From positions 1-64,000 of the forward strand of contig JBBRNX010000005.1 in the NCBI GenBank assembly GCA_038230035.1: 64,000 nt of DNA, given 5' to 3'. This document shows, piece by piece, positions 15,161 through 24,026 of this stretch. The position numbers and the translations under genes were made by a program. The notes beneath the pieces are model-generated. The model searched no databases and was not told where the DNA came from. It saw nothing but the letters and a program-made list of their open reading frames with translations. The stretch is from Gaiella sp038230035 (GTDB lineage Bacteria; Actinomycetota; Thermoleophilia; Gaiellales; Gaiellaceae). Positions within the stretch are counted from its first letter, which is position 1, and every line of letters starts with the position of its first letter.

Positions 15161-16045
15161 TTACCCCGTCCCGGTTCCGAGGGACCCGAGCAGCTTGGCT
15201 GCGTCCGCGGTCTTGGACGCGGGAGGAGCCACGACCTCGAGCGGAGCGCCAAAGCCGAAGAGGTTGAGCCGCGCCTGGAGGGAGATCGCGGCGCCGGCAC
15301 CCTTCACCTTCAGGTGTGCAACCCGGACTCCGAGACGACGGATCAGATGGCGGCCGTCGATCCAGACGTCGAACGGAACCGACTTCAACCCGACCTGCTT
15401 CACGCTCTGCTGCAACGACGACTGTTGAGACTTCGGCAACGCTGCGGCGAATGCAGCCATGTCGATCCTCCCTGCGTAGTGCGTGGTGCTGACGCCGCCG
15501 ACCTTGGTCGTACCGATCTGCTTGACGTTGACGGCGGTCGTGAGGGCAGCGAACAGCTTCTTCTGGTCGAGCGAGGTCAGCCCTCCGACGTTCGCGCCGG
15601 CGGTCGCCGATTTCGGCAGCGTCTTCGCGTCGAGCTTGAGCCACTCGGTGCCCGGCTTGACCTTGGCGGCGAGAGCCGGGAAGTGGACGTAGAGCACGTT
15701 CCGAACCACCAGCACGTCGATTGTCGCCGGCACAGCCACGCCCTGTGTGAGTGCCCCGAGCGAAGGCGCGAGCGCCCCGAGATCGAGGTGGATGATCGCT
15801 GTCCCGTGCTTGGTATCGGAGCCGCCGGACCCCTTGAGCGCAATCGCACCGCCGGGCAGTCCTGTGACGCCGGAGATGCTGAACGTGAAGGTGAACTTCG
15901 AGCTGTTGGCCGCAGCTGTCTTGGCGATTGCGGCTTGCAGCGGTGAGCCGCCGTCCCGCTGGGCGAGCGCGGTGCCGGCCACGGCGGCCGTCGCGACGAT
16001 CGCGACGACGGCGGTCAGGCGAAGGAATCGTATGCAAGCAACCAT
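15161..16045 (-). CDS. exported LppX/LprAFG-like protein inside the sdh operon
   Basis: A 294-residue protein with a signal peptide (FLRLTAVVAIVATAAVAGTALA) but no lipobox Cys. The mature part alternates strands and short helices, with FTFTFSISGVTGLP near the start, WLKLDAKTLP and VPFDVWIDGRHLIRRL towards the end. The last phrase is typical of LppX/LprG-type proteins, which form a half-barrel holding lipids or glycolipids. The ATG is 1 base after the sdhA stop and the gene ends 6 bases before sdhB, so it is firmly inside the operon. What a cell-surface lipid carrier would do for succinate oxidation is unclear. Confidence 0.72.
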   Translation of the reverse strand: MVACIRFLRLTAVVAIVATAAVAGTALAQRDGGSPLQAAIAKTAAANSSKFTFTFSISGVTGLPGGAIALKGSGGSDTKHGTAIIHLDLGALAPSLGALTQGVAVPATIDVLVVRNVLYVHFPALAAKVKPGTEWLKLDAKTLPKSATAGANVGGLTSLDQKKLFAALTTAVNVKQIGTTKVGGVSTTHYAGRIDMAAFAAALPKSQQSSLQQSVKQVGLKSVPFDVWIDGRHLIRRLGVRVAHLKVKGAGAAISLQARLNLFGFGAPLEVVAPPASKTADAAKLLGSLGTGTG

Positions 16046-16046
16046 G

Positions 16047-17750
16047 TCAGTACGTCCTCTCCATCGGCTCCCATTTCCCCATCCGGACTTCCTTGTACGA
16101 GAGCTCCGGTGCGCCATCCTGCCAGCGCACGATCGAATGCTTGAGGAAGTTCTCGTCGTCTCGGGTCGGGAAGTCGTGCGGGCGCGAGTGCGCGCCACGG
16201 CTCTCTTTGCGCGCGACGCCGGCGGTCAACATGCATGCGCCGAGGTCGATCGCGTTCCCGAGCTCTATCGCCTGCGTCAGATCGTTGTTGAAGATGTCGC
16301 CCTTGTCCTCGACGAGGACGTGCGCGTAGCGCTCGCGCAGCGCGTCCACCTGGTCGATCGCCGTCAGCATCTGCTCCTCACGGCGGAAGACGCCGAAGTT
16401 CTCGAACATCGTCGCGCCGAGCTCATCGCGGATCTGCCACGGACGCTCACCCGACGTTCTGCCGAGGAGCGTCTTCAAGTCGCGCTCGGCATCGGCGAGC
16501 TGCGACTCGGGGGCGGCTCCGTTCGAGCTCTGCGCGAGTGACCACTCCGCGGCGTGCTGCCCTGAGCGGCGACCGAAGGTGATCGTCTCCATCAGCGAGT
16601 TCCCGCCGAGCCGGTTCGCGCCGTGCACCGACACGCACGCGTTCTCGCCGGCCGCGTACAGCCCTTCGAGCTCGGTACGCCCCCATTCGTCGGTCTCGAC
16701 GCCTCCCATGTGGTAGTGAGCGCCCGGGCGGACGGGGACCGGCGCGTAGATCGGGTCGACCCCGGCGTAGACCATCGAGAGCTCGCGCGAGCCGGGAAGG
16801 CGCTCGAGGATCTTCTCCGCACCGAGGTGGCGCATATCGAGGTAGACGGAGCCGTTGATGCCGCGGCCCTCGTCGATCTCGGTCTGCTCGGAGCGCGAGA
16901 CGACGTCGCGCGAGGCGAGCTCGAGCGCGTTCGGCGCGTAGCGCGCCATGAAGCGCTCGCCGTCCTTGTTGGTCAGGTACGCGCCCTCGCCGCGGCAGCC
17001 TTCGGTCAAGAGGATCCCGGTCGGATACATCGTCGTCGGGTGGAACTGCATGAACTCCATGTCCTTGAGGGGCAGGCCTGCGTAGAGCGCCATCGCCATG
17101 CCGTCTCCGGTACACGCGTAGGCGTTCGTCGTGGTGCGGTAGATGCGTCCCGCGCCGCCCGTCGCAAGCACCGTCGCGCCACCGCCCACGAACTTCAGGC
17201 CGCCGTGCAGGAGATCCCAGGAGATGACGCCGTGGCAGCGACCGCCGTCGACGACGAGCCGCCAGCCGAAGTACTCCTCGTAGACCGTCATCCGAGACGC
17301 GTCCTCGGCAAGCCGCTTCATCAGCTGCTCGTACAGGACGTGGATCAGGACGTGGCCGGTGATGTCAGCCGCAAAGACGGTTCGCGGGGAGCCGGCAGCC
17401 CCGAACGGCCGCTGGGCCAGTCGACCGTCCGCGTTGCGCGAGAAGACCGCGCCCCAGTGCTCGAGCTGATAGATGTCGCCTGGAGCCTCGCGCGTGAAGA
17501 TCTCGATCGCGTCCTGGTCGCCCAGGTAGTCGGAGCCCTTCACGGTGTCGAACGCGTGCGTCTCCGGGCTGTCCTCGGCGGTGTTCCCGAGCGCCGCGTT
17601 GATGCCGCCTTCAGCAGCTCCCGAATGGCTGCGCGTCGGGTGCAGCTTCGAGACGACACCGACGTTCGCGCCCTGGTCGAAGGCCTCGATAGCGGCGCGC
17701 ATACCTGCACAGCCGGCGCCGATCACGAGCACGTCGTGCGTCTCTCCCAT
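16047..17750 (-). CDS. sdhA: succinate dehydrogenase flavoprotein subunit
   Basis: Oxidises succinate to fumarate with covalently held FAD. The 567-residue protein has the N-terminal dinucleotide motif VLVIGAGCAGMRAA, the FAD-attachment segment RSHSGAAEGGINAAL with the flavin-linked His, the HPTTMYPTGIL and GCRGEGAYL active-site segments, and GANRLGGNSL near the FAD-binding end. The ATG at 17750 was chosen because the family begins at the dinucleotide fold; the 27 upstream residues of the open frame read as non-coding. It is the first gene of the sdh operon and follows pckA after 40 bases. Confidence 0.95.
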   Translation of the reverse strand: MGETHDVLVIGAGCAGMRAAIEAFDQGANVGVVSKLHPTRSHSGAAEGGINAALGNTAEDSPETHAFDTVKGSDYLGDQDAIEIFTREAPGDIYQLEHWGAVFSRNADGRLAQRPFGAAGSPRTVFAADITGHVLIHVLYEQLMKRLAEDASRMTVYEEYFGWRLVVDGGRCHGVISWDLLHGGLKFVGGGATVLATGGAGRIYRTTTNAYACTGDGMAMALYAGLPLKDMEFMQFHPTTMYPTGILLTEGCRGEGAYLTNKDGERFMARYAPNALELASRDVVSRSEQTEIDEGRGINGSVYLDMRHLGAEKILERLPGSRELSMVYAGVDPIYAPVPVRPGAHYHMGGVETDEWGRTELEGLYAAGENACVSVHGANRLGGNSLMETITFGRRSGQHAAEWSLAQSSNGAAPESQLADAERDLKTLLGRTSGERPWQIRDELGATMFENFGVFRREEQMLTAIDQVDALRERYAHVLVEDKGDIFNNDLTQAIELGNAIDLGACMLTAGVARKESRGAHSRPHDFPTRDDENFLKHSIVRWQDGAPELSYKEVRMGKWEPMERTY

Positions 17751-17790
17751 CGCGGAGGACGCTATCGAAACGACCGGGCCAGCCGCGTCG

Positions 17791-19389
17791 TCAGCCGACA
17801 GGTCCGGCGGAGGCCGTCTCGGGACGAACAACGTCGGCGAACTGCTCGAAGTTCTTGCGGAACAAGCCGGCCAGCTCGTGCGCCTTCACGTCGTACGCCA
17901 TCGGATCGCTCCAGGTCGAACGCGGGTCGAGCAACCCCTGCTCGACATCGCGCACCGAGAGCGGCACGGCGAGCCCGAAGATCTCGTCCGTTCTGTAGTC
18001 CGTGTCGGCCAACTCACCCGACAACGCAGCCTGAAGCAGCGCGCGCGTGGCCGCGATCGGCATCCGCTGCCCGACGCCGTACGGCCCGCCGGTCCAGCCG
18101 GTGTTGACGAGCCACACCGTCGAACCGTGCGCATCGAGCTTCTGTCCCAGCATCCGCGCGTAGACGGATGGCAGCAGCGGCAGGAATGGCGCTCCGAAGC
18201 ACGTCGAGAAGGTCGGCTGCGGCTCACGCACGCCGATCTCGGTTCCGGCGAGCTTCGACGTGAAGCCGGAAAGGAACCAGTAGAGCGCCTGATCGCGAGT
18301 CAACCGCGCAAGCGGCGGCAGGATGCCGAAAGCGTCGGCGGTGAGGAACACGACGTTGGCCGGGTGGCCGGCGCGTTTCGCCGGTAGCGCGTTGGCGATC
18401 TCCTCGAGCTTGTATGCAGCGCGCGTGTTCTCGGTCTTCGAGCCGTCGTCGAGATCGACGACACCGCGCTCGTCGACGACGACGTTCTCGAGGATCGTGC
18501 CGTAGATGTGGGTCGTTCGGAAGATCGCCGGCTCCGCCTTCGCCGACAGCCGTATCACCTTGGCGTAGCAGCCGCCTTCGATGTTGAAGACGCCGGTGTC
18601 ACCCCAGCCGTGCTCGTCGTCGCCGATCAGCTGCCGCGCCGGTTCTGCCGAGAGCGTCGTCTTGCCCGTTCCCGACAAGCCGAAGAAGACCGCGACCGAG
18701 CCGTCGGCGCCGACGTTCGCGGAGCAGTGCATCGGGAGGACGCCCTCGCGCGGCAGCCGGTCGTTCATCACCGTGAAGATCGACTTCTTGATCTCGCCCG
18801 CATAGAACGTGCCGCCGATCACGACCTCGGAGCGGCTCGGGTGGAGCACGACGAACGTCCCCGATCTCGTCCCGTCCTCTTCGGGCACGGCCTCGACCGC
18901 AGGCGCGTGGAGCACAAGTGCCTGCGGTTCGAACTCGACGAGCTCGGCAGGGGTGGGGTCGATGAAGAGCGTCTGCGCGAACAACGCGTGGTACGGGCTG
19001 TCGGTGACGACGCGCACGGCGATCCGATGCGCCGGATCCGCACCGGCGAAGGCGTCGACGACATAGACCGTCGGTTGCGCGTCGAGATACGCGATCACCT
19101 TTGCGCGCAAACCGTCGAACTGCGCCTCTTCCAGGGGACGATTGACGCCACCCCACCAGATGCGATCCTCGGAGCCCGATTCGCGCACGATGAACTTGTC
19201 GTTCGGAGAGCGGCCGGTGTGCTTCCCGGTGTCGACCGCCAGCGGGCCGCCTTCCACGATCCGGCCGTCGCCGCGGCGGACGGCATCCATGTACAGCTCC
19301 GACACCGTCCGGTTCCGGTACACAGCGCCCTGGGGCGAGAGCCCGTGTTCCGCGAGATCCGTGGCGCTGCGGCTCGGCGTCATCGTCAT
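17791..19389 (-). CDS. pckA: phosphoenolpyruvate carboxykinase (ATP)
   Basis: Converts oxaloacetate and ATP to phosphoenolpyruvate, CO2 and ADP, the exit from the TCA cycle to gluconeogenesis. The 532-residue protein has RSPNDKFIV (60-68), the PEPCK-specific GTFYAGEIKKS (193-203), the Walker A loop GLSGTGKTT (237-245) and the metal-binding DDEHGW region. These are features of the ATP-dependent type, not the GTP type common in many actinobacteria. A second ATG lies 2 codons in. It is upstream of sdhA on the same strand with only 40 bases between, so co-transcription is possible. Confidence 0.95.
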   Translation of the reverse strand: MTMTPSRSATDLAEHGLSPQGAVYRNRTVSELYMDAVRRGDGRIVEGGPLAVDTGKHTGRSPNDKFIVRESGSEDRIWWGGVNRPLEEAQFDGLRAKVIAYLDAQPTVYVVDAFAGADPAHRIAVRVVTDSPYHALFAQTLFIDPTPAELVEFEPQALVLHAPAVEAVPEEDGTRSGTFVVLHPSRSEVVIGGTFYAGEIKKSIFTVMNDRLPREGVLPMHCSANVGADGSVAVFFGLSGTGKTTLSAEPARQLIGDDEHGWGDTGVFNIEGGCYAKVIRLSAKAEPAIFRTTHIYGTILENVVVDERGVVDLDDGSKTENTRAAYKLEEIANALPAKRAGHPANVVFLTADAFGILPPLARLTRDQALYWFLSGFTSKLAGTEIGVREPQPTFSTCFGAPFLPLLPSVYARMLGQKLDAHGSTVWLVNTGWTGGPYGVGQRMPIAATRALLQAALSGELADTDYRTDEIFGLAVPLSVRDVEQGLLDPRSTWSDPMAYDVKAHELAGLFRKNFEQFADVVRPETASAGPVG

Positions 19390-19534
19390 CCAGGCTCCTC
19401 GGTGTCGCGATTCGGGAACGCGCAGGCGACGACACCTGGACTACCGGCCGTCGTCGCCCGGAGAACGGCCGCATGCTACGCGCGTCGGGCGTCTCCCGCG
19501 CTGATTGGGTCCCCAGCGTCAGTTCGAGCACCAG

Positions 19535-21343
19535 TCAAACGAGGGCAGCGTCCGCATCGCGCGAGACGAGCGCCGCATAGCGGCCGTCGCGTGCCAGAAG
19601 CTCGTCGTGCGTCCCGACTTCGGCGATGCGGCCCCCGTCGAGCACGACGATCTGGTCGGCGTCGCGTACGGTCGACAGACGATGTGCAATGGCGATCGTC
19701 GTGCGCCCGGCCGCCAGCCTCTCGAGCGCCTCCTGCACGAGGCGCTCCGTCTGTGTGTCGAGTGACGAGGTCGCCTCGTCGAGGACGAGGATCGGCGGGT
19801 TGCGCAACACGGTCCGGGCAATCGCGATCCGTTGCTTCTCGCCGCCCGAGAAGCGGTAACCGCGCTCGCCGACCACCGTGTCGTAGCCGTCAGGCAGGGT
19901 CGAGACGAGCCCGTGGATTTGCGCTACCCGCGCCGCGTTCTCGACCTCTTCGTCGGTCGCCTCAGGATTTGCAAAGCGCAGGTTCTCGCGCACCGTCGCG
20001 TGGAAGAGATAGGTCTCCTGCGACACGACGCCCACGGCGGCAGCGAGCGACTCGAACGTCAGCTCGCGCACGTCGACGCCGTCGATCGCGACCGTCCCGT
20101 CGTTCGCGTCGTAAAGGCGCGCGACGAGGTAGCCGGCGGTCGTCTTGCCCGAACCGGTCTCGCCGACGATCGCCGTCGTCGTTCCGGCCGGGACCTCGAA
20201 CGACATGTCCTCGAGCGTCCAAGCGTCGTCGTCGTAGCGGAACCAGACGCGGTCGAAAGAGACATCGCCTCGCGGTCGCTCGAGCGCTCGCCCGCCTTCC
20301 TCGATGTCGACCGGGACGTCGAGGTAGTCGAAGACGCGATCGAACAGCGCAAGCGAGCTCTGCACCTCGACCGCAACCCCGAGCAGCCCGCCGATCGGGA
20401 AGAAGAGGCGCGACTGCAGCGTGGTGAACGCGACGAGCGTGCCGATCGAGATCGCGGAGCTGCCATGTGAGATCGCGAGTCCGCCGAACCAGTAGACCGC
20501 GGCGGGCATCACGGCGAACGTCATCTGGATCGAGGCCATCATCCAGCGGCCGGTCATCCGGCTGCGCACCTCGAGCTCGGAGAGCCGGGCCGACTCACCC
20601 GCGAACCTCTCGGCCAGCGCAGCCGACCGGCCCATCGTCTTCCCGAGCAGGATCCCGGAGACCGAGAGCGACTCCTGCACGAGCGACGAGATGTCGGCCA
20701 TCGACTCCTGCCGGACAGAGGTGATCTTCCGGCGCTGCTCGCCGACGCGCCTCGTCATCCAGACGAACAAGGGAAGGAGCGCGAGCGCGAACAGCGCGAG
20801 CCGCCAGTCGAGCAGGAACATGGCGACGATGGTCGCGATCACCGTGGTCACGTTCGAAACGACGGACGTCGCCGTCGATGTGAGCACGTTTTCGACGCCG
20901 CCGATGTCGTTCGCGATCCGGCTCTGCACCTCGCCCGTCCGCGTCCGCGTGAAGAACGCGAGCGACAGCCGCTGCAGATGACGGTAGACGGACGTTCTCA
21001 GGTCGTGCATCACCCGCTGGCCCACCTGGTTCGAGAGCAGGGTCTGGACGACGCCGAGCACGCCCGTGACGATCGCGATCGCGATCATCCCGAGTACGAG
21101 GGCGGCGAGCAGGCCAGTCCTCTGGTGCGGGATCGCCGTGTCGAGCACGCCGCGAAGCAGGAACGGCGATACGACCCCCAGTGCGGCCGAGATCACGATC
21201 AGCCCACAGACGGCAGACAGCTTCGTCCGGTACGCGCGGAAGAGCGCGGCGATACGGCGCAGGTTGGCCCGACGCACCGCCTTGTCCGCCGGCCGCTCCG
21301 GCATCTCGCCCGTGCTGAACATCCCTCCGTGCGGCCTGGCCAT
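19535..21343 (-). CDS. ABC exporter, fused membrane and ATPase domains
   Basis: A 602-residue half-transporter that should act as a dimer to export a lipid, peptide or drug. Six transmembrane helices lie in about residues 40-330, with the usual QVGQRVMHDLRTSVYRHLQ coupling helix. The ATPase has Walker A GETGSGKTT, Q-loop SQETYLF, signature FSGGEKQR, Walker B ILVLDEATSSLD and the H-loop AHRLST. The Phe in the signature in place of Leu is common in this group. Substrate cannot be told. It lies 22 bases after the start region of the acyltransferase gene on the same strand. Confidence 0.9.
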   Translation of the reverse strand: MARPHGGMFSTGEMPERPADKAVRRANLRRIAALFRAYRTKLSAVCGLIVISAALGVVSPFLLRGVLDTAIPHQRTGLLAALVLGMIAIAIVTGVLGVVQTLLSNQVGQRVMHDLRTSVYRHLQRLSLAFFTRTRTGEVQSRIANDIGGVENVLTSTATSVVSNVTTVIATIVAMFLLDWRLALFALALLPLFVWMTRRVGEQRRKITSVRQESMADISSLVQESLSVSGILLGKTMGRSAALAERFAGESARLSELEVRSRMTGRWMMASIQMTFAVMPAAVYWFGGLAISHGSSAISIGTLVAFTTLQSRLFFPIGGLLGVAVEVQSSLALFDRVFDYLDVPVDIEEGGRALERPRGDVSFDRVWFRYDDDAWTLEDMSFEVPAGTTTAIVGETGSGKTTAGYLVARLYDANDGTVAIDGVDVRELTFESLAAAVGVVSQETYLFHATVRENLRFANPEATDEEVENAARVAQIHGLVSTLPDGYDTVVGERGYRFSGGEKQRIAIARTVLRNPPILVLDEATSSLDTQTERLVQEALERLAAGRTTIAIAHRLSTVRDADQIVVLDGGRIAEVGTHDELLARDGRYAALVSRDADAALV

Positions 21344-21365
21344 AGACCTAGGGTACGGATTCAGG

Positions 21366-21971
21366 TCAGGTCAACGACTCGACGGCGAGGCGTAGCCGCT
21401 CGGTCAGCTCGGTCGCGGCGTCGGGATCGTCGCCCACCGCGGTAACCGCGATCGGCTCGCCGAAGACGAGACGCACGCGCGGGAAGCCGATTCTTCCTCG
21501 GGAGAGCGCGCGCGCCGTGCCCACGAACGCGACCGGAACGATCGGCGTCCCAGTCGCCAGCGCGAGTCGGGCTGCCCCACGCCGCCAGCGGCGATCACCG
21601 CGTACCGCGCCCTGCGGGAAGATCGCCACAACCCGGTCTTCTTCGAGGGCGCGACGTGCCCGGGCGAGGGCGTCGAGATCGCCGCGGCCGCGTTCGAGAC
21701 GGATCGCGCCGACGCCGTCGAGCAGCCATGCGAGCAACCGAAAGCGCCACAACTCGGCCTTGCCGAGAAAGCAGAGGTCACGGTCCACTACCGCGCCGAG
21801 CACGATCGGGTCGAGCACCGAGATGTGGTTCCCGGCGATGACCGCTGCGCCGGCAGCCGGAATGTTCTCCGCCCCGACGACCTCGACGCGGTAAAGAGCC
21901 CGCACGAAGCCGCCGAGAGCACGGCGTACCTGCGCATAGCTGGGAGCAGAAAACCTCACGAGGACCCTCAT
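21366..21971 (-). CDS. 1-acyl-sn-glycerol-3-phosphate acyltransferase family
   Basis: A 201-residue PlsC-type acyltransferase, probably acylating lysophosphatidate or a related lipid at the membrane. The NHxxxxD catalytic motif is NHISVLD (48-54). The second motif, usually FPEGTRS, reads FPQGAVRG (118-125), with Gln for the conserved Glu and no Thr. Block IV is PIVPVAFVG. The ATG at 21971 was taken; the TTG at 21995 would overlap the divergent L,D-transpeptidase frame. It is 22 bases upstream of the ABC exporter on the same strand. Confidence 0.85.
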   Translation of the reverse strand: MRVLVRFSAPSYAQVRRALGGFVRALYRVEVVGAENIPAAGAAVIAGNHISVLDPIVLGAVVDRDLCFLGKAELWRFRLLAWLLDGVGAIRLERGRGDLDALARARRALEEDRVVAIFPQGAVRGDRRWRRGAARLALATGTPIVPVAFVGTARALSRGRIGFPRVRLVFGEPIAVTAVGDDPDAATELTERLRLAVESLT

Positions 21972-22003
21972 CTTTGTTCGCCGGACGGCCGACAAGGGTT
22001 TTC

Positions 22004-23131
22004 ATGCGTCGAAGTCGAACTCTCTCAGCTGGAATGCGCGTTGCCGCCGGGGTGGTCGTCTCGTCAGCGTTCCTGGCCCTCGCGGCGCCAGTCGACGCCG
22101 GAACGCTCGTGCGCACGTGGTTCCCGCAAGGCGATCAGCTGCGGTACGGCATCCGCGACGTCGATCAGAAAGGCCCCCTGGTTCCGGCGGCTCTACGCAC
22201 GTTGCTTGCCGGCCCGACCGCGCCCGAGGCGCGCGGTGGGGCGCGGACGGCGTTCGCTTCGGGAACCCGGCTCCTCGGCTTCCGCCGAACCGGGTCGGCG
22301 CTGACGATTCAGCTCGACAGTCGCTTCCTTGCCCAGACCGCCGCCTCGATGTCTCCTGTGAAACCAGCGAGGCTGGGCTTGCGTGTCCTGCAGATCGGGC
22401 GGACGCTGCAGCAGTTCGCCAGCTTGCGGCGCTTCCGCGTCTCCGTGTCCGGCCGGCTCGTCACCGTCTATCCCGATCTTGGCCTCCACTGGCATCCGAC
22501 AGCGGACGGCTGGTGGGATCTGACGCTGCTCGCACCGACGACTGCACCGGCGATCAGAGCCGAGCTGACGGCCGACGATCTCGAAGAGCCCGGCCAGGTG
22601 CGCCTGGCCCAGAGGATCCTCGCCGACGCAGGCTGGCTCGACCGGCAGGAAGTGACCGGCGAGCTCGATTACGCGACGTCGCAGGCACTGACGGCGTTCG
22701 AGGCCTGGCGAGGGTTGACGCGCGACGGCACGCTGACGACCGAGTCGTTCGCGCAGGTTCTCCGTGCAACCCGCCCGCAGCCGACGGTGACCGACCCTGG
22801 CCGCCACGTCGAGATCTACCGAGGCCTCGGCGTGCTGCTCGAGGTCGTCGATGGACAGGTCGTGCGAGCGGTGCACGTGTCGACTGGCGCCCCCGGCCGC
22901 GACACCCCGTCGGGCACGTTCAGCGTGTACCGCAAGGAGCAGCTTTCCTGGTCGATGCCGTTCAAGGTGTGGATGCCATGGGCGTCGTACTTCCATGGCG
23001 GGATCGCGATGCACTCCTACTCGTACGTCCCGGCCTACCCAGCGTCGCACGGTTGCGTGCGGCTGTCCGCGCCGGAGGCGCAACGGGTCTACGAGTTCGC
23101 GACTCAGGGCACCCCGGTCTACGTCTACTAG
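22004..23131 (+). CDS. exported L,D-transpeptidase with GerMN-like and peptidoglycan-binding domains
   Basis: Probably forms 3-3 crosslinks in peptidoglycan or attaches proteins to it. The 375-residue protein has a signal peptide (about residues 12-36), a GerMN-like region (FPQGDQLRYGIRDV to LTIQLDSRF, about 40-115), a peptidoglycan-binding helix bundle (about 190-250, with AQRILADAGWL and ALTAFEAWRGL) and a C-terminal YkuD domain with TPSGTFSVYRK and the catalytic ASHGCVRLS. The ATG at 22004 has AAGGG five bases upstream. Its end overlaps the convergent vapC by 4 bases. Confidence 0.9.
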   Translation: MRRSRTLSAGMRVAAGVVVSSAFLALAAPVDAGTLVRTWFPQGDQLRYGIRDVDQKGPLVPAALRTLLAGPTAPEARGGARTAFASGTRLLGFRRTGSALTIQLDSRFLAQTAASMSPVKPARLGLRVLQIGRTLQQFASLRRFRVSVSGRLVTVYPDLGLHWHPTADGWWDLTLLAPTTAPAIRAELTADDLEEPGQVRLAQRILADAGWLDRQEVTGELDYATSQALTAFEAWRGLTRDGTLTTESFAQVLRATRPQPTVTDPGRHVEIYRGLGVLLEVVDGQVVRAVHVSTGAPGRDTPSGTFSVYRKEQLSWSMPFKVWMPWASYFHGGIAMHSYSYVPAYPASHGCVRLSAPEAQRVYEFATQGTPVYVY

Positions 23132-23511
23132 GCGGGCGCGAGCACACTCAGGCCGTGCGCCACTGCCGCCGTTGCTAGTCGCGCGTCGTAGCAGACGAAA
23201 CCCGCGAGCGATTCTGCCGCGATGAGCGCCGTCGCGAGATGAATCGCATCCAGCGCGCGGAGGTTGGGGTCGAGACCCAACGTACGCCGCTCGACTGCCT
23301 CGTCGAGCTCTGCGATGAGCAGCGTCGCGGCAAGCGCGTCCGCCCGATCTGCAGTCTCACCGCTCCTGCGCCCGACCCGGCGGAGCTCCACGACGCCGAC
23401 CCGGCTCGTCAGTAGGGGTGTCTCAGCCGAACGGAGGAAGTCGGCCAACGCTTGGCTCTCCGGCTCCTCGACGAGGAGCTTGACGGTCGCAGAGGTGTCG
23501 ACGTACAACAC
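23128..23511 (-). CDS. vapC: PIN-domain toxin of VapC type
   Basis: A 127-residue PIN-domain ribonuclease, likely the toxin of a type II toxin-antitoxin pair. The acidic metal-binding residues are in place: Asp5 (YVDTSA), Glu42 (VVELRR), Asp88 (RALDAIHLATAL) and Asp109 (CYDARL). It starts 3 bases after the antitoxin stop. Targets of VapC enzymes are usually tRNA or rRNA sites; which one cannot be told here. Confidence 0.9.
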   Translation of the reverse strand: MLYVDTSATVKLLVEEPESQALADFLRSAETPLLTSRVGVVELRRVGRRSGETADRADALAATLLIAELDEAVERRTLGLDPNLRALDAIHLATALIAAESLAGFVCYDARLATAAVAHGLSVLAPA

Positions 23512-23514
23512 CGC

Positions 23515-23802
23515 TCAGAAACGCTGCCCCGCACGATCTTCGGCGAGCAACTCGCTCGGCAGGCGTTCCCCCGGGCGGGGAGCGCGGGGCGCCGCCAAAC
23601 TCGCGAAGTCGAGGCTCGGCGCCCGCAGGACAAGACCTCGGGCCTCCAGCGTGGCGATCTCACTTGCGGTGTCGACTGCCGGGACGAGACGTGCGACGAG
23701 TGCGCCGTGGTCGGTGACGTCGATCGTCTCACCGGCTCGGACGCGATCGACGTACCGCGACAGATGCTGCCGAAGCTCGCGTATGCCGGCCCTCGAACTC
23801 AT
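23515..23802 (-). CDS. Phd/YefM-type antitoxin
   Basis: A 95-residue antitoxin. The N-terminal DNA-binding and dimerisation part (GIRELRQHLSRYVDRVRAGETIDVTDHGALVARLVP) is typical of Phd/YefM; the C-terminal part, which should wrap the toxin, is less conserved. It is paired with vapC, downstream by 3 bases. Complexes of this type usually repress their own promoter through a palindrome, and one is present at 23853-23868. Confidence 0.88.
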   Translation of the reverse strand: MSSRAGIRELRQHLSRYVDRVRAGETIDVTDHGALVARLVPAVDTASEIATLEARGLVLRAPSLDFASLAAPRAPRPGERLPSELLAEDRAGQRF

Positions 23803-23852
23803 TGTGCGTCATAGCGTAGCACATTTCGTCCGGCTCGGCGCGTTAGGGCTCG

Positions 23853-23868
23853 GTGCTCGATTGAGCAC
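23853..23868. promoter_or_regulatory. palindrome upstream of the antitoxin, possible operator
   Basis: GTGCTC (23853-23858) and GAGCAC (23863-23868) form a perfect 6-bp dyad with a 4-base centre, 51 bases before the antitoxin ATG. Its position fits autoregulation by the toxin-antitoxin complex. It could equally be a chance hairpin. Confidence 0.35.
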
Positions 23869-23876
23869 GAACTCGA

Positions 23877-24026
23877 ATCATCGCCTACGGCTTCCGCCAT
23901 CAGCAGCTCCAGGAAGCCGCGCTGCTCGAAGGCGGTTTTTTCCCCTTCACGAGCACCGCTGCACTGCTCTTCGCGGTTGCCGGCATCGTCCTTGGCTTGG
24001 CCACAGTCGTCGTGGTCATCGTCTAA
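23877..24026 (+). pseudogene. C-terminal remnant of a small membrane protein (DUF202-like)
   Basis: The frame reads IIAYGFRHQQLQEAALLEGG followed by a hydrophobic helix (AALLFAVAGIVLGLATVVVVIV) and a TAA stop. The layout, a loop with Arg-His and then a final transmembrane helix, resembles the end of DUF202/YidH-type proteins. There is an in-frame TGA five codons before 23877 and no start codon after it, so the upstream half seems lost. It overlaps the stop of the cyclopropane synthase gene on the other strand. Confidence 0.35.

Noticed and set aside
18508..20427. 639-codon plus-strand frame opposite pckA and the ABC exporter
   Set aside because: High-GC antisense artefact; both minus-strand genes have complete catalytic motifs.
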